Assembly (NCBI GenBank): GCA_000467715.1
Contig: AJFK01000776.1
Location: forward strand, 1-64,000
DNA length: 64,000 nucleotides
Reading direction: 5' to 3'
Source: Hysterium pulicare CBS 123377
Taxonomy: Eukaryota; Ascomycota; Dothideomycetes; Hysteriales; Hysteriaceae
Of the stretch, positions 12,301 to 24,125 are shown in pieces. Within the stretch, counting starts at the first letter, position 1. Each line of letters begins with the position of its first letter. The notes under the pieces are model-generated. The model was not told the origin of the DNA, searched no databases, and was given only the letters and a program-made list of their open reading frames with translations. The position numbers and the translations under genes were made by a program.

Positions 12301-12566
12301 CGTCGACCTGCGCCCTCGCTTGCCGAGTTTCGTCGGTTACGTTGATCTAGATGAATTCATTAGAGACTAAACAACCCAAACGCGTGGCAATGTGCGATCG
12401 TAGGAGGGCGGAGTTGGAGAGTTGGTGAGTTGGCTTGGTGAACGTTCTGTGAGAGAGCACAGAGCTCAGTACGAAGGTACTCAACGTAGTTCGCTTATTC
12501 TTACTAGTGGCGTACTAACGATCTCCGCCGGCATTTCTTCAGCGCCGGCAGGGTCTAACAGGCGGC
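12301..12566. promoter_or_regulatory. Divergent intergenic promoter region (pfs2 / HAD phosphatase)
   Basis: Only 266 bp separate the two start codons, so both promoters must lie or overlap here. No clear TATA box is visible. Confidence 0.5.
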
Positions 12567-13479
12567 ATGGCAACCACCGACTTTCCTCCTGTTCGAGCGT
12601 GTATCTTCGACGTTGATGGAACGCTCATCAACTCCGAAGACATCTACACCGACATCTATAACAACATCCTCCGCGAGTCCGGCAGGCCTGATTACCCATG
12701 GGCCATCAAAGCTCTACAGCAGAGCAGGGGATCCTCTGTACTCACACCCCTATCAATTCAACGAGCATGAAACACTGAAACATTGACTGATCGTTCTGCA
12801 GGGCACAGTAAGGCTTCTCAGATGGGCCGAGCTTCCGCTCTCGGTAGAAGAATGGAATGCGAAACAGAAGCCGCATCAGCACCTTTTCAAAAACTGCGCT
12901 CTTCTCCCTGGTGTCGCTGAACTGCTGGAAAGAGTGTCAAATGCCAAACCTCCGGTGAGAATAGCCATTGCGACCTCCGCTAGTAAACCACTATACGGCA
13001 TCAAGACGTCTCATATTTCAGGGCTTTCAGACGTTATTCCAGAGAAATTACAAGTCTTTGGTGACGACCCAGGTCTGACTGGATGCGACAAAAAGCCCTC
13101 TCCGGACATCTTTCTCCTCACTCTGGAGCGCTTAAATGAGGATTGCGCGCTTCTTAACGAGAAATCACTCGAGGCTGACGAGTGCCTTGTATTTGAAGAC
13201 TCTATTGCGGGCGTAGAAGCAGCAAGGCGAGCTGGCATGCGCGTCGTCTGGATACCGCATCCAGGACTTGCTCGAGTTTGCAAAGGCCGAGAGCAAGACA
13301 TCCTGAGGGGCCGGTTTGAAAAAGATGGCGTACCGCCTGAATTGAGCGACGGAAACTCGTTATCCATGACGCCCACAGACACACAAGATGCGGCAGGTCT
13401 CAAGTCAGATGATGAATGGGCGGAAATGATACCATCCATGGCAGAATTTCCATACCACGCTTACGGTATCAAGACATAA
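12567..13479 (+). CDS. HAD-superfamily phosphatase (HDHD1/GS1-like)
   Basis: Join 12567-12737, 12802-13479, 282 aa. HAD motifs: motif I FDVDGTL with nucleophile Asp15 and acid/base Asp17; motif II IATSAS; the conserved Lys in KKPSPDIF; motif IV LVFEDSIAGVEAA. The cap region between motifs I and II (LLRWAELPLSVEEW) matches the pseudouridine-5'-phosphatase/GS1 branch, so dephosphorylation of a small sugar or nucleotide phosphate in the cytosol is likely; the exact substrate is inference. The intron is 64 nt with donor GTACTC and acceptor CTGCAG in phase 0. The C-terminal 40 residues after motif IV are hydrophilic and longer than in human HDHD1. Confidence 0.88.
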
Positions 13480-13724
13480 GTGGGCGCCCAGACGTATATC
13501 AACTTTCCTTGCAGCGTCACAGGATGTGGGCTCGTCCAAGGCATGGCAAAGTATCTCATCTGTTGCGATTGATCATAAGTGCAACAGCAAATGCTATTGA
13601 ACAGCTACAAATTAGGGTAGTCTATACTTCTTCTTTCCTTTCAGGCGTCCCTTTTGGGCCTCTCTCTGCTCCTACTTGAGCTTGGGCGGAATCTCCACCG
13701 GGGGACAGATGGCTTAACGTCAGC

Positions 13725-14525
13725 ATATCTACTTTCAAGTCTTGTGGACAAAACATCTTGCAAAGATTTCCCCTATCTTCATAGACACTAAAAGTATTGT
13801 CATCCCAGATGTTAACTGCTTATGCAATTTTTGCATGGCATGTGGAAATATGGAAGCCGAGCTGCCCCGTAGGCGATTCACATTGTTGATGCAAATCTGC
13901 AAGACAGGTCGATTCGGATACGTTAGCTGGATCCAGCCTTGTTCGTCACTCCCGCGGAAAACAAGCATACCTGTTTGCCAACATCTCCAAACTCAGCGAG
14001 CAAAGGTAAGTGGCCGGATTCTCCTGCCTGTATTTGCCCCAGGCGTAAGGTTTAGCACGAAACTAGGAGAGACAGCGTATATGGCTTTGAGGGACTCATA
14101 CTCCCCTTCACACATGTCCCGACCAGTCTCGCCTAGAGATACAACCTGCGAAGCTGGTGAGTATGCGAAAGTCATGGACTCATTCTACAAAGCATTAAGA
14201 AAATAGTTCTCTTTCTTTCCATTTGGTAGCTCGACTACTAGCTTAGCCGTTTTGCCCCATAGCGGCTCTCCGTAATTGAAGGCGTGCAAGACCTTCGTAT
14301 CTAGGAGTGGGAAGGCTGGAAAATAGAAGGGCTTAGTTCAGCGAAGCCCCTGTTAAAAGATGAAGCAGCTACCTTCAATTACGCTATGATCAACTTTGTA
14401 ATTGCCGCTCGCAACTGGTGCCAGAACTGGGTCTGTTGGCGTCTCCTCCAGCTTCCGCTGCACTTCTCCAATGGGGATACTAGAGATGGTATGCTCCACG
14501 TCGCTGTGCGTCTTGCCTCGCTGGA
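13725..14525 (-). pseudogene. Decayed fructosamine-3-kinase (ketosamine kinase) gene
   Basis: The minus strand carries recognisable pieces of the fungal fructosamine/protein-ribulosamine 3-kinase family in several frames: PLDTKVLHAFNYGE, TAKLVVELPNGKKENYF, VSLGETGRDMCEGEYESLK, PYAWGKYRQENPATY and ESPTGQLGFHISTCHA. Plausible introns remain (for example the one ending at about 14317). The frame is broken: one nucleotide appears lost before PYAWGKY, another shift follows ATY, and a TAA at 13820-13822 replaces what should be Gln (CAA) in AKIAQAVN. The C-lobe with the catalytic HGDLW-type motif is absent; after QDLK the homology stops. The gene is therefore non-functional for fructosamine repair. 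It is possible that I mis-joined one intron, but the nonsense codon and missing lobe remain. Confidence 0.7.
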
Positions 14526-14983
14526 TTGCCAATTAGGCTGTGGATAGCAATGCTGTAGGAATGGAGTAGAGGTGAACTATGTACCAGCACGAGTTGGTTT
14601 GGTGAATGTCCTGTGAGACGTTAGGCCGACGAGGGCTGCACTAGCCACACGCACCAGCCACTCGTCGACGCAGGGACGCTCAACCATCTGCAAGCTGCAA
14701 ACAAAGCGTCATCTCAACCCCGCCAGAAATTATCTCACGACAAGCAACTCCGCTCAACAACTTGGCTGCTCTTCCGCTGCTCCTCCACTCAGCAATGGCT
14801 CCAGAAAGCTGCTTGCGTTTATTATCACCTTGATAGCCGCTTCCATCCATTGACTCTGCCTACATTCCAAACTCGATTATCCATCGCCGCCACCATATTT
14901 CCATTCCGCTTCCCACGCTTGTTCTCTCCCCTCTCCAATTGACTTCGCAATCTCTTGTTTTTGGTCCATCGTGCCATTTCAGT

Positions 14984-16675
14984 ATGGCTACTCTCGTTGA
15001 TACCGCTATTGTTACCAGCAATGACGTACCAAACACAAATTTGGCCGCCCAGTACAATGGCCAAATGAAGGAACAAGCTCTCAATGGCAGCTCCACTGCA
15101 AAGATCCGCGATACCAAGTACAGGCACGTCTTTGCTACCCATTCGAGTCTGAGCACATCCTCTCTGAGCTCCGATGCCGAGGAGACTCCGAGTTTCGTTG
15201 GTTTCCGCAACCTTATGGTCATTGTGCTTGGTGAGCACTCCTACGTCCTGCTATCCGAGTATACCATGGAACTAACGTTCAATCATTTAGTTGTATCCAA
15301 CTTGCGGCTAATGATAGAGAATTTTAAGAAGGTGAGTGCTTCTCCTCTACTAACCATTCAAAACACTAACGGGATTAGTACGGTGTATTGATATGTATAA
15401 AATGCCACGACTACCGGCGACAAGACTTGCTCTACGGCTCCATTCTCTACCTCCTCGTACCCTGCCATCTATTCGTTGCCTATATAATTGAATTAGCCGC
15501 TGCCCAACAGGCGAAAGGCGCTGTTGCACGGATGAAGAAGGTTGGCGAAGACCATGATACACCCGCAAAGCAAGAACGATTACGAAAAAGCTTCAATGCG
15601 ACATGGCGACTCATAGCCTTAGCCCATGGCGTCAATGCCACTTTGAACTTGATCATCGCAACTACAGTGGTCTACTACGACATACATCACCCAGGAATCG
15701 GTACGCTCTGCGAAATGCACGCTGTTATCGTTTGGCTGAAAGTCTGCTCGTACGCTTTTACGAATCGCGATCTTCGACATGCACTACTAACCCCCAGAGT
15801 GTCTGCTCCACTCCCCGAAATCTACGCCTCCTGTCCTTATCCGCGGAATATTAACTGGAAGAATCTGTGTTATTTTTGGTGGGCTCCGACACTCGTTTAT
15901 CAACCAGTATATCCCAGGACTTCGCACATTCGGTGGCCATTCGTTATCAAGAGAGTAGCGGAAGTTATTGGACTTAGTATTGTTATCTGGGTCGCTTCTG
16001 CACAATACGCTGCCCCTCTTCTCCAGAATTCGCTCGACAAAATCGCCACTTTGAATTTTGTCGCCATTGTAGAGCGTGTGATGAAGCTTTCTACGATATC
16101 ACTCTTTTGTTGGCTATGTGGATTTTTCGCCCTATTCCAGTCTTCCTTGAACGCATTGGCCGAGGTAATGCGCTTTGGGGACCGTGAGTTCTATGGGGAC
16201 TGGTGGAATGTTTCTAGTGTCCGTACTTACTGGGTGACATGGAACAAACCAGTCTCAAATTTCATGAGACGACACGTTTACTCGCCTTTAATCGGACGAG
16301 GCTGGTCCCAACCCTCCGCTCAACTCATCGTCTTTGTCTTTTCAGGAATCTTGCATGAGCTCTTAGTCGGCGTTCCTACCCACAACATTATCGGTACGGT
16401 CTTGATCTCCACATATGCTCTTCGCCCCTGCTAACTCTCCCACAGGTGTCGCCTTCGCGGGCATGATGTCCCAAATACCCCTCATCGCCCTTACCGACCG
16501 CCTGCAAAAGATGAAAGGCATCCAAGGCAAAGTTGCTGGCAACGTCATCTTCTGGATCACCTTCTGTCTTGTCGGACAGCCGCTGGCTGCTCTGCTTTAC
16601 TTCTTTGCTTGGCAGGCGAAATATGGTAGTGTCTCCAAACAGGCGCAGGATTTTCATATATTCGGAAGACGCTGA
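14984..16675 (+). CDS. Diacylglycerol O-acyltransferase 1 (MBOAT family)
   Basis: ER membrane enzyme making triacylglycerol from diacylglycerol and acyl-CoA. Join 14984-15230, 15291-15331, 15379-16393, 16446-16675, 510 aa, typical for DGAT1. A hydrophilic N-terminus of about 70 residues is followed by many hydrophobic helices. MBOAT/DGAT1 signatures: FYGDWWN at residue 367 and the catalytic His422 in GILHELLVGVP. The second exon is only 41 nt. Introns are 60, 47 and 52 nt, each joining in phase. The first ATG of the frame (MATLVDTAI) is taken as the start. The related sterol acyltransferases (ARE/ACAT) share the fold, but FYGDWWN and length favour DGAT1. Confidence 0.92.
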
Positions 16676-17611
16676 TTCTAGATTTCTAATAGGGATTTAG
16701 AGTATTGGAGTTTGGTGATGGGCTTGAATAGATGAATCAGTACCAGAGATACTTCACTTTTGCTTCTTTGCATGTCAATGAAGATCTGAACGAAATGCGT
16801 CGATTCGATGTGTTAGAATATTGAAGATTACTGATGGTGTGGCGTCTGATTGGTCCACGCCGCATACTGTATTACTGATAGCGGCGATGCCTCATCCTCC
16901 GAAAAGATGGCGACATGCTGATAAGATTGGAACATAAAGGCCTTTGATGCCTTGTGTTCCCGTAAACCTTCTTCCTACCCTCTTACACGTAGATTTACTA
17001 TCTTGACATACTTCTCTCCCATCCTGGAAGAACTGCCTCAAATGCAAGTCCATTGGAACAATTTGACGGCAACTAATATATGACTTCCCTTCGAAGCAAT
17101 TGGATTACAAATGCTCACATTAACTCCGCAGGAAACGCCAGTGCTATAGGGGAAAAGGATGCCAATTCTAAGCACTTATGTGGTTGACCAATCATAAGCT
17201 GCCGGCTTTTCGGATTGTATGTAAGCTGAGCACTTCGCAACCTTGCGCTCCCAAACCATGTCAAGATTATATCGACATCAAGGCGCAAATCCGAAGCCAA
17301 CCATGCTCACAATAAATGAATGAGACATGAGGAAAAGCGTACAGGTGTAGGCCTTGCCCGAATAGTGTTCACCCTGAACTGCAAAGTTCAGCCGACGGCA
17401 GAAACATGCGCCGTTTCCGATTTCTCTAGCCCGACAGATCTCGTCCGTGGCAGTTTCCACGTCTCTACAAGTATCCTTGAATTCTGCTTCCCAATTCAAA
17501 GGTCATCGTTTTATCTAGCTTCGACTGCGGATCCTGAATTTATCCCAATCATTGATTGAGCAGCCTTTTCACCACCATCGAGCAGTCAATCAAACCAATC
17601 AATATCTCAAA
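16676..17611. other. Intergenic, nothing recognised
   Basis: About 940 bp between two plus-strand genes. Short open frames have no recognisable content. Confidence 0.4.
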
Positions 17612-18235
17612 ATGGTCACTATCGACCTCTCAAACGATTATGGGTGAGTTCTCACCTCCCAAGGGATCAGCCTACAGCTCTATCGGTCCATTCACTCATT
17701 CATTCATCTCTCTGAGCATATGCGCCCCCTCCAACCCTCCTCAAGAAGTCCACCTCTCAACCTTTCGAGACGATAATGACTAATGACACTCTACCCTTCC
17801 AGCTACGTCCTCTTAGCAGCCGTCAGCACCTTTGCCGTTAGCAGCTGGCTCGGTGCCCGCGTCGGTTCCTTCCGCGCCAAAGCCAAGATCCCTTACCCCT
17901 ACGAATACGCCTCGTACGAACAAATCCAGACGGCCTCGCCCTCTACCTCAAAAGCCATGTACGCGTTCAACTGCGCCCAGCGCGCCCACCAAAACTTCAA
18001 TGAGAACCATACTACCGCTCTTGGAACGATGTTGATATCCGGGTTGGTTTATCCGAAATCGGCTGCTGTGCTTGGTGCGGTTTGGAGTGTGAATAGGGTC
18101 ATTTATGCGATTGGATATACGAAGAAGGATAGTGAGGGTGGCAGGGGAAGATATTATGGTGCGCTTTGGATGATCGCGCATTATGTCTTGATTGGGCTTG
18201 CTGGCAAGGCGGGGTATGACGTTTTGATGGGTTGA
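17612..18235 (+). CDS. MAPEG-family protein, microsomal glutathione S-transferase 3-like
   Basis: Small four-helix membrane protein of the MAPEG family; members act as glutathione transferases or peroxidases at the ER or outer mitochondrial membrane. Join 17612-17643, 17803-18235, 154 aa. Exon 1 gives MVTIDLSNDYG; exon 2 continues YVLLAAVSTFAVSSWLG. MGST3-type features are the FNCAQRAHQNFNEN segment with the conserved N-C-x-Q-R-x-H-x-N pattern and the following hydrophobic helices. The intron is 159 nt (GTGAGT...TTCCAG). It converges on the oxidoreductase gene 300 bp downstream. Confidence 0.92.
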
Positions 18236-18536
18236 GCCGAATGCGGAGGAGATCTTGGATCTCCAGTTGTATGGGATGATGAAATCCTGTAATGGCAAGG
18301 GAATGGAGGTGGGCTTGGTCCTATACGAGCTAGCCCAGGCAGACTTCGATGGGAGCCTGTGTATCATATTGAAAATGCAATTGTAGGTTTATTCTGTTAA
18401 TACTTCTACTACAGCTCGCAGAGGATGTTGCATTGCCCGGAAACTTCAGCTTACGAAATCCCTTGAGCTAAGAAAACTGAGGAGATAGTTTTACTCCAGA
18501 AATGAGATCAAAGTCCATAATATCTACTAACCGTCC

Positions 18537-20116
18537 TTAAACAACTTCAATCCTAACCCCTGCCCCCCTCAACCTTTCCAAATACAACTCCCCAAGCAAA
18601 GCAGGCGTAACCAATCCCCCACCCAACCTTCCTGCCTCCGTCTCCTCTACTTTTCCCCTTAAAATCACCATAGCAGCCTCGGCGAGCGTCATCGCCGTAA
18701 GAGCATAAGCGCCCTGTTTCCACTCCCATTCCGCAACCACTCGCTCTCTTTTCTCATTTTCGGCAATGCCAACGGTACGATAGTGAACATGGCCAGTTCG
18801 TTCAGCGGTCCTGGCGGGCCCTTCACCAGGTTTGGGGACCAAGAAGGCTTTGATAAGAGGCGTTAGTAGGAGACGGGTTGGTGTGAAAGCGAAGAGGGTT
18901 GTGGCGAGAAGCACGGTATAGTGGATGATGGCGCCTTTGAGGGCGGATGTGCGCGAGTATTCTGTGAAACGGAAGTGGGGGCCGTAAGATACGTTTCCTG
19001 TCACTCCCACGCTGTTATTAGCTGCCGCTTCGTATAGGCCCCAGGAGCGGTGCACGATTGCTGTGTCGGCAGCTGCCATTGGGCCTTCTCCTAGAGTTCC
19101 TAGTTCCGGGATGTGCCGCAGGCCCAAAAGGCGGTAGAAGACGTTTGCAGACGGTGCTGGGGTGGGGTTGGTGGGCTGGACCGGGGAGATAGAGAAAGGT
19201 TTCATGGCGGCTGCTACCTCGCGTAAGGAGTAGTGGGAGAATAACCCGAGCATGGTCGCGGATGAGCCGCCGCTGACACCGGATTTGAAGTCATGGAGAG
19301 AGACAGTTACTGATGCAGTGGGAGAGGAGAATTGAGTGCGGATATGAGCTACTACGACGTATGCTAAAAGATCAGTAGGGACGGAGTCGAGACCACATTG
19401 GGGTATCATCTGTGAGGAGTTAACGGGGAATATTTGGTATACATAGTTCCACAGTTTGCAATAGAGGCAATGTACAATGGAAAAACTACTAAAATGAGAG
19501 CTTCGAAATGTTGTTTCCTGAATATGTCTGATGGTACACAATGGAAAGGGATAAAATGAATGGTATGCATGAAGATAAGCCTTGAACTTACAATTGAGCC
19601 ATTCCTCTTTGCAGTTTCGTCGTATTTCCCAATCATCTCCTTTAGCCATGGTATCTCCCCGGTACTGTTGTCATGTTTAGGAGACATGATGCTTATGGGC
19701 TTTAATGGAATGTACTTACCAATCCAAGTAATGTGTACCATTCTTTGCGCAAGCCTTAACGACTGGTTCACCATATTTCATGTATGGACCCACAGTCGTG
19801 ATTACAAGACGAGCCTTTTTAGCAAGGGCATTGAGATCATCTTCTTTCAGTTCGCAGATCTCAATAGCTTCAAAGAATTAGCATTCTTTATCGAATGGTA
19901 GGCTAAGAGTCATGATCAATTACCAGGCTGAGGCCGGTCTGGATTCGATTTTGCTAATTCTTCGACAATTGCCTGAAGTTTCGTATGACTTCGGCCAGCA
20001 ATAGCCCACTTGAGATCTGTCGGCAGACTTGTTGCAATATACTCTGCTGTCAATTTCCCGGTATATCCAGAAGCTCCAAGGAGGACCAGCTCGTACTGTC
20101 GCGAACTGTTTGCCAT
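18537..20116 (-). CDS. Saccharopine-dehydrogenase-like oxidoreductase (SCCPDH family)
   Basis: Join on the minus strand: 20116-19924, 19867-19720, 19664-19592, 19409-18537, 428 aa. The N-terminal Rossmann motif GASGYTGKL at about residue 14 and the family signature THYLDCTGE spanning the exon 2/3 junction identify the SCCPDH/trans-acting-enoyl-reductase-like family, whose mammalian member is linked to lipid droplets and lipoproteins. True saccharopine dehydrogenase activity is not implied. The middle segment PQCGLDSVPTD is also conserved. A hydrophobic stretch near residue 285 (IIHYTVLLATTLFAF) suggests membrane contact. Introns of 56, 55 and 182 nt keep phase. Confidence 0.9.
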
Positions 20117-22196
20117 GATTGCGCGGTGTATTCAAGTGTGCAGAGGCTGTTGATGTATCGAAGCATTGAAGACTGGAACGGTATATCAAAAGCTAGAATG
20201 AAACGTCCGGGGGAAAATTGAGAGAGAAAAGAAATCAAATCCAGGCTTTCGGCATCGCCGTCCTATCACGGCTCACAAGGTGGGAAAATCCCGAGTTGCC
20301 ACCCGAATTGGACCCTAGAAGAGTTAACAACACGGTTGGTAAATATCTCTCAAAGCTTCCTGAGAATTTCAAATAATGGCAAAGGTCGTGCAAGTAGAAT
20401 AATTAACATATTGCACAAATTCAAGTTGTCACTGTACGGCAATCGTTTATATTCCGGGGATTGTCCTACTTTGAGAGCACGGCTCAAAACCTTGAGGCAT
20501 ACAACAAAGAACGCGAGCCAGTTTGCAGGAGTGGGTTTCTCTTCGGCACAAACAGACAAACAAAAGACCCCGAGTAAACAACGGGTACTCTGCAAGATGT
20601 AAGCTACCACAAAACATAGACCTGAAAAGTGAGGAGAGTGAGACCGCGACGATATGGGATCGATGGAGCTAGACTTAATTTAGCTTAACCGCGGGAATGG
20701 CCTTGGCGCACAAGACCGAACGTAGCCCACTCGAACAAGCAACCTCACCATCAAACCCACAACACACCAACCAAACTGACGAAACCAACGGAGCAGGTCG
20801 GTATGAGGGCAAAACATGTGAGACGATGTAGGTGAGGTCTCCAATTGTCAACAGCACGTCTTGCTAAATGGTTGAACCAGATGGCGCCCGACTTCGTAAC
20901 ACATAACACCCTCCACAACACCTTCGACCGCCTAATAACCCCCTCAAGCAAGCCAAGAAGATGGGAATATTATAATATGCGCACCGTTTTGCAGTTGCAC
21001 ATTTGACTAGTGATTATAGCGAATTTTTCGCTTGTTAGATACACCTGCACGTTTTCTCCGAGCACCCCATTGGTTTTGGTCGGCGAACGAAATTGTAATG
21101 CCCAATGATTATGATCCAACAGGAGGAGAGGTATCCGTGAAGACAATGGCAGAAGGAATATGGGACTGACGGCAAGCTTTCCTCCTTGCTATGCTCCACA
21201 AGGTATCTTTTGCTAACAGACCTAAGATTATGTGGAAAGAAAGTTGCTAGAGGGATTTTCGCCAAGCAGGCAATGCCGAATATCTCAAAGCTGAATATCT
21301 CGCAGGCAAAACCGGTGCTCAAGCGGCTGTCGCAGTCATATGATCTAACAATCGTCGCCTGAGGGACATTACAGAGGTTCCAGTGAGCCTACAAGTAATG
21401 ATGAACTCATCGGATCCGGCTCGGCGACGAATCGGAATGATCTTAATTATCTAGACCACTCCCACATAGCTCGATGACGAGCAAGCTTCTTGATGCCTAC
21501 TTCTGCCTATCTGGGACGGTTGATCGATCGAATCCATCGAATCCTTCCACTCGCTCCCTGCGCAGTCTTGCGTCGCCTGCCCCTTGCGAGCCTCGCTTGG
21601 CCAACTGCAGCCTACATGTCTGGCAACATGTGGCTGCCAACCCTTATAGAAAATGAAAAGATATGAAACTTCGCAGGTCCCCCATCGCACGCCGGCTTCT
21701 AGATTCGGAGCTTTCGATTTCCATCGATCAGGCCACGATGACGACCTCCCACACATAAAACATAAACATTCCACACTCTAGGCATATGCATTCGTGATCA
21801 CCGAAACGATCAGCCGTGTCGTAATCAAGGCCCGTGAACACGTGGTCGGGTCAGTCGAGGCTGGTTCTCTTGGCAGCTCACAACGCAACGTATTACGAGT
21901 TAGTCAAGCGACCACATTTCTACAAGGTCACAAATTCTGTTTCATGTGTTTCCAATGCGTTTATACTATTTGGAAGATAGCCGCGCATTCTTCACCGACG
22001 TAGGCGCCACGGACGCTCTGACGGCGAGTTCGAAGCTCCTGCACTAACCCAGGTGAAGCTAGCGTCTTCCAGGCCCTCAAAAGAGCGGCTTCCCCTCCAA
22101 CTCCACGACTCTTCCATCTCACACTTCAATACGCCACATCTATGCAACGATACAGACCGCAACACTACACTTTCTCTTCTTTTATAATACCTTTCA
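20117..22196. other. Gene-poor 2.1-kb intergenic region
   Basis: Upstream flanks of two divergent genes (oxidoreductase on minus, RING-PHD on plus). I found no coding signature, tRNA or mobile element. The last 200 bp before 22197 are pyrimidine-rich, as expected for a fungal promoter/5' UTR. Confidence 0.45.
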
Positions 22197-24125
22197 ATGG
22201 CCGAGACTTGTATAGTCTGTCTCGGCGACCTCGCTTCCCATGACTCAGGCAATACTGGAACTGCCCTTCCATCGCTAAACGGCGACTCGCTTGACGCTCG
22301 AGCTGATGCTATCCGACTTCCTGGCAGCCTTCAAAAGATCGCATCTCCACCAAACGACGCCTCCGTAGATGAAAGCGAATATGTCGCCCACTTACTACCA
22401 TGTGGACACAATTTACATAACGATTGTTTAAAACCATGGGTTGAGAGGGCCAATAGTTGTCCAATATGTCGAGCCAGCTTTAACATGGTAGAACTTAGCG
22501 CAAAGCTAGGAGGTAAGTTTGTCGCAATCTGCAAGGAATGGACAATTCATTCCAAGCTAATTCTTGACTTGCTAGGCCCCATGACATCTTCATATCCCGT
22601 CCAAGATAAACTCCAGGTCCCAGATATCGATGCTTCAATGATAGTTGAGGAAGACTTTATGTTGGGGGAAGAGGACCATTTTGAAGGCTGCATGGTGTGC
22701 GAGGAGATCGGCGATCCATCGCAGCTAATGCAGTGCCATAGTTGCGAATTGCTATGCCATGCATTTTGCGCTGGTCTCGATTCAATGCCTTCCCGAGGAG
22801 CCTGGTATTGCCAGAGCTGCTTGGAAAATCCACAACTCTTGAGCGAAGCGACTCGAAGACCACAACCCCGGACTCCTGCCGCTTTCACTACTAGTCGAAC
22901 TCGCACGCGTTCTGGTCGGCAACCGCCGAACGCTTGGGCACGCGTGTGGCAGCAAGTTTGGGATCAAATCCACCTGGACTTAGACTTTCCGTTCGACGAC
23001 GATGAACAGTCCCAATCTACTCATGCAAATCGAATCGAGGTCCAGCGTCGGGAATTTCAGGATTGGGAAAGGAGACTCGAAATTGCTCGTCGAAATGGGG
23101 CCGGCAGAAGATTCCAACAGACCGCCACTCTGCTTAATCCACGTCATCACCAAGCGCCCGGAACGCCTGTCGATCCAGAATCGCAAGAAGAATTACGTGC
23201 GTGGAACGCTTTTGAAAAAGCTAGGGAGCAGCTCCATGGTGGCTCGTCGAGTGCTAGTAATCGACGCAAGAGGAACTCCCCAACATCATCTCCGTCAGAA
23301 ACTGAGCGTCCAGAGCCCCAACGGAAACTCAAGCGACCACGTACTCGGATGACTGTGGATGTCGGTGATCCCTCGAGAGAGATGGTTGCTGAATCTTCAA
23401 CTACAGCTCAAATTTTTGAAGCTCAAAATACATCACCTCCAACTGGACTGGACTCAAATGGAACAGTGCCCGGTTTCTTGCAGTCACTATTGCAAGAGGT
23501 GGAAAAGGTCAAACCGGGAAAAGAAGACGAGATCGCTGCTCCACAACCGAGACGTGTTATCGTCGAACGGGCATGTTCGCCTCAAAACTCATCGCCCGGT
23601 CTATCGCCGGTTTACCCAACTCCTCGTGGCATGACACCGCCACCCCTAAATATCAGCAGTCGGCCACATTCTCCACAACTTCAAGCCTCGCCGAACCTGT
23701 CACCAGGCTATTCACCCGACTCCCGCTTCCCACCTTACTCCCCCGCAGACGACGAACCACGTCCCGGTCGCCGAAGACACGTCCAGAATTCTCCAGGCGC
23801 TCTTTCTTCCCCACCTCGATCGAAGGATTCATCCCCGAACCGCGCCAATATGTCATACTCCACCAAGGCAGAGATTCAGCGCATGGTCACTGTGGCGCTG
23901 AAACCTCGATACTTGAAGAAAGAAATCACAAAGGACGAATATACCGATATAAATCGCGACGTTAGTCGTAATCTTTATGAGAGAGTAGGCGATGCAAATG
24001 CCCTCGCAGAAAAGAGTACGAGGGAGAAATGGCAGAAGATAGCGGGTGAAGAGGTGGAAAATGCCATCAAAGCACTTAGGCAAGAGGTTCTCGCGGATGG
24101 CTCGGCTTCTTCTTCGTCGACATGA
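22197..24125 (+). CDS. RING-finger and PHD-finger protein (PHRF1-like)
   Basis: Join 22197-22512, 22576-24125, 621 aa. An N-terminal RING has CIVC at residue 5, then after a long loop CGHNLHNDCL and CPIC, so an E3 ubiquitin-ligase activity is possible. A PHD finger follows (CMVC, CHSC, CHAFC, WYCQSC), which in this family reads histone tails. The rest is Ser/Pro-rich and basic (SPSPxx-type stretches, RRKRNS, KRPRTR). The last 100 residues form a charged helical domain (KAEIQRMVTVALKPRYLKKEI cut into KPRYLKKEITKDEY), resembling the C-terminal helix bundle of PHRF1-type proteins. The 63-nt intron 22513-22575 (GTAAGT...GCTAG) is a multiple of three with no stop, so an unspliced reading is also open. 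The RING+PHD combination suggests a nuclear chromatin or transcription role. Confidence 0.85.
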   Translation: MAETCIVCLGDLASHDSGNTGTALPSLNGDSLDARADAIRLPGSLQKIASPPNDASVDESEYVAHLLPCGHNLHNDCLKPWVERANSCPICRASFNMVELSAKLGGKFVAICKEWTIHSKLILDLLGPMTSSYPVQDKLQVPDIDASMIVEEDFMLGEEDHFEGCMVCEEIGDPSQLMQCHSCELLCHAFCAGLDSMPSRGAWYCQSCLENPQLLSEATRRPQPRTPAAFTTSRTRTRSGRQPPNAWARVWQQVWDQIHLDLDFPFDDDEQSQSTHANRIEVQRREFQDWERRLEIARRNGAGRRFQQTATLLNPRHHQAPGTPVDPESQEELRAWNAFEKAREQLHGGSSSASNRRKRNSPTSSPSETERPEPQRKLKRPRTRMTVDVGDPSREMVAESSTTAQIFEAQNTSPPTGLDSNGTVPGFLQSLLQEVEKVKPGKEDEIAAPQPRRVIVERACSPQNSSPGLSPVYPTPRGMTPPPLNISSRPHSPQLQASPNLSPGYSPDSRFPPYSPADDEPRPGRRRHVQNSPGALSSPPRSKDSSPNRANMSYSTKAEIQRMVTVALKPRYLKKEITKDEYTDINRDVSRNLYERVGDANALAEKSTREKWQKIAGEEVENAIKALRQEVLADGSASSSST

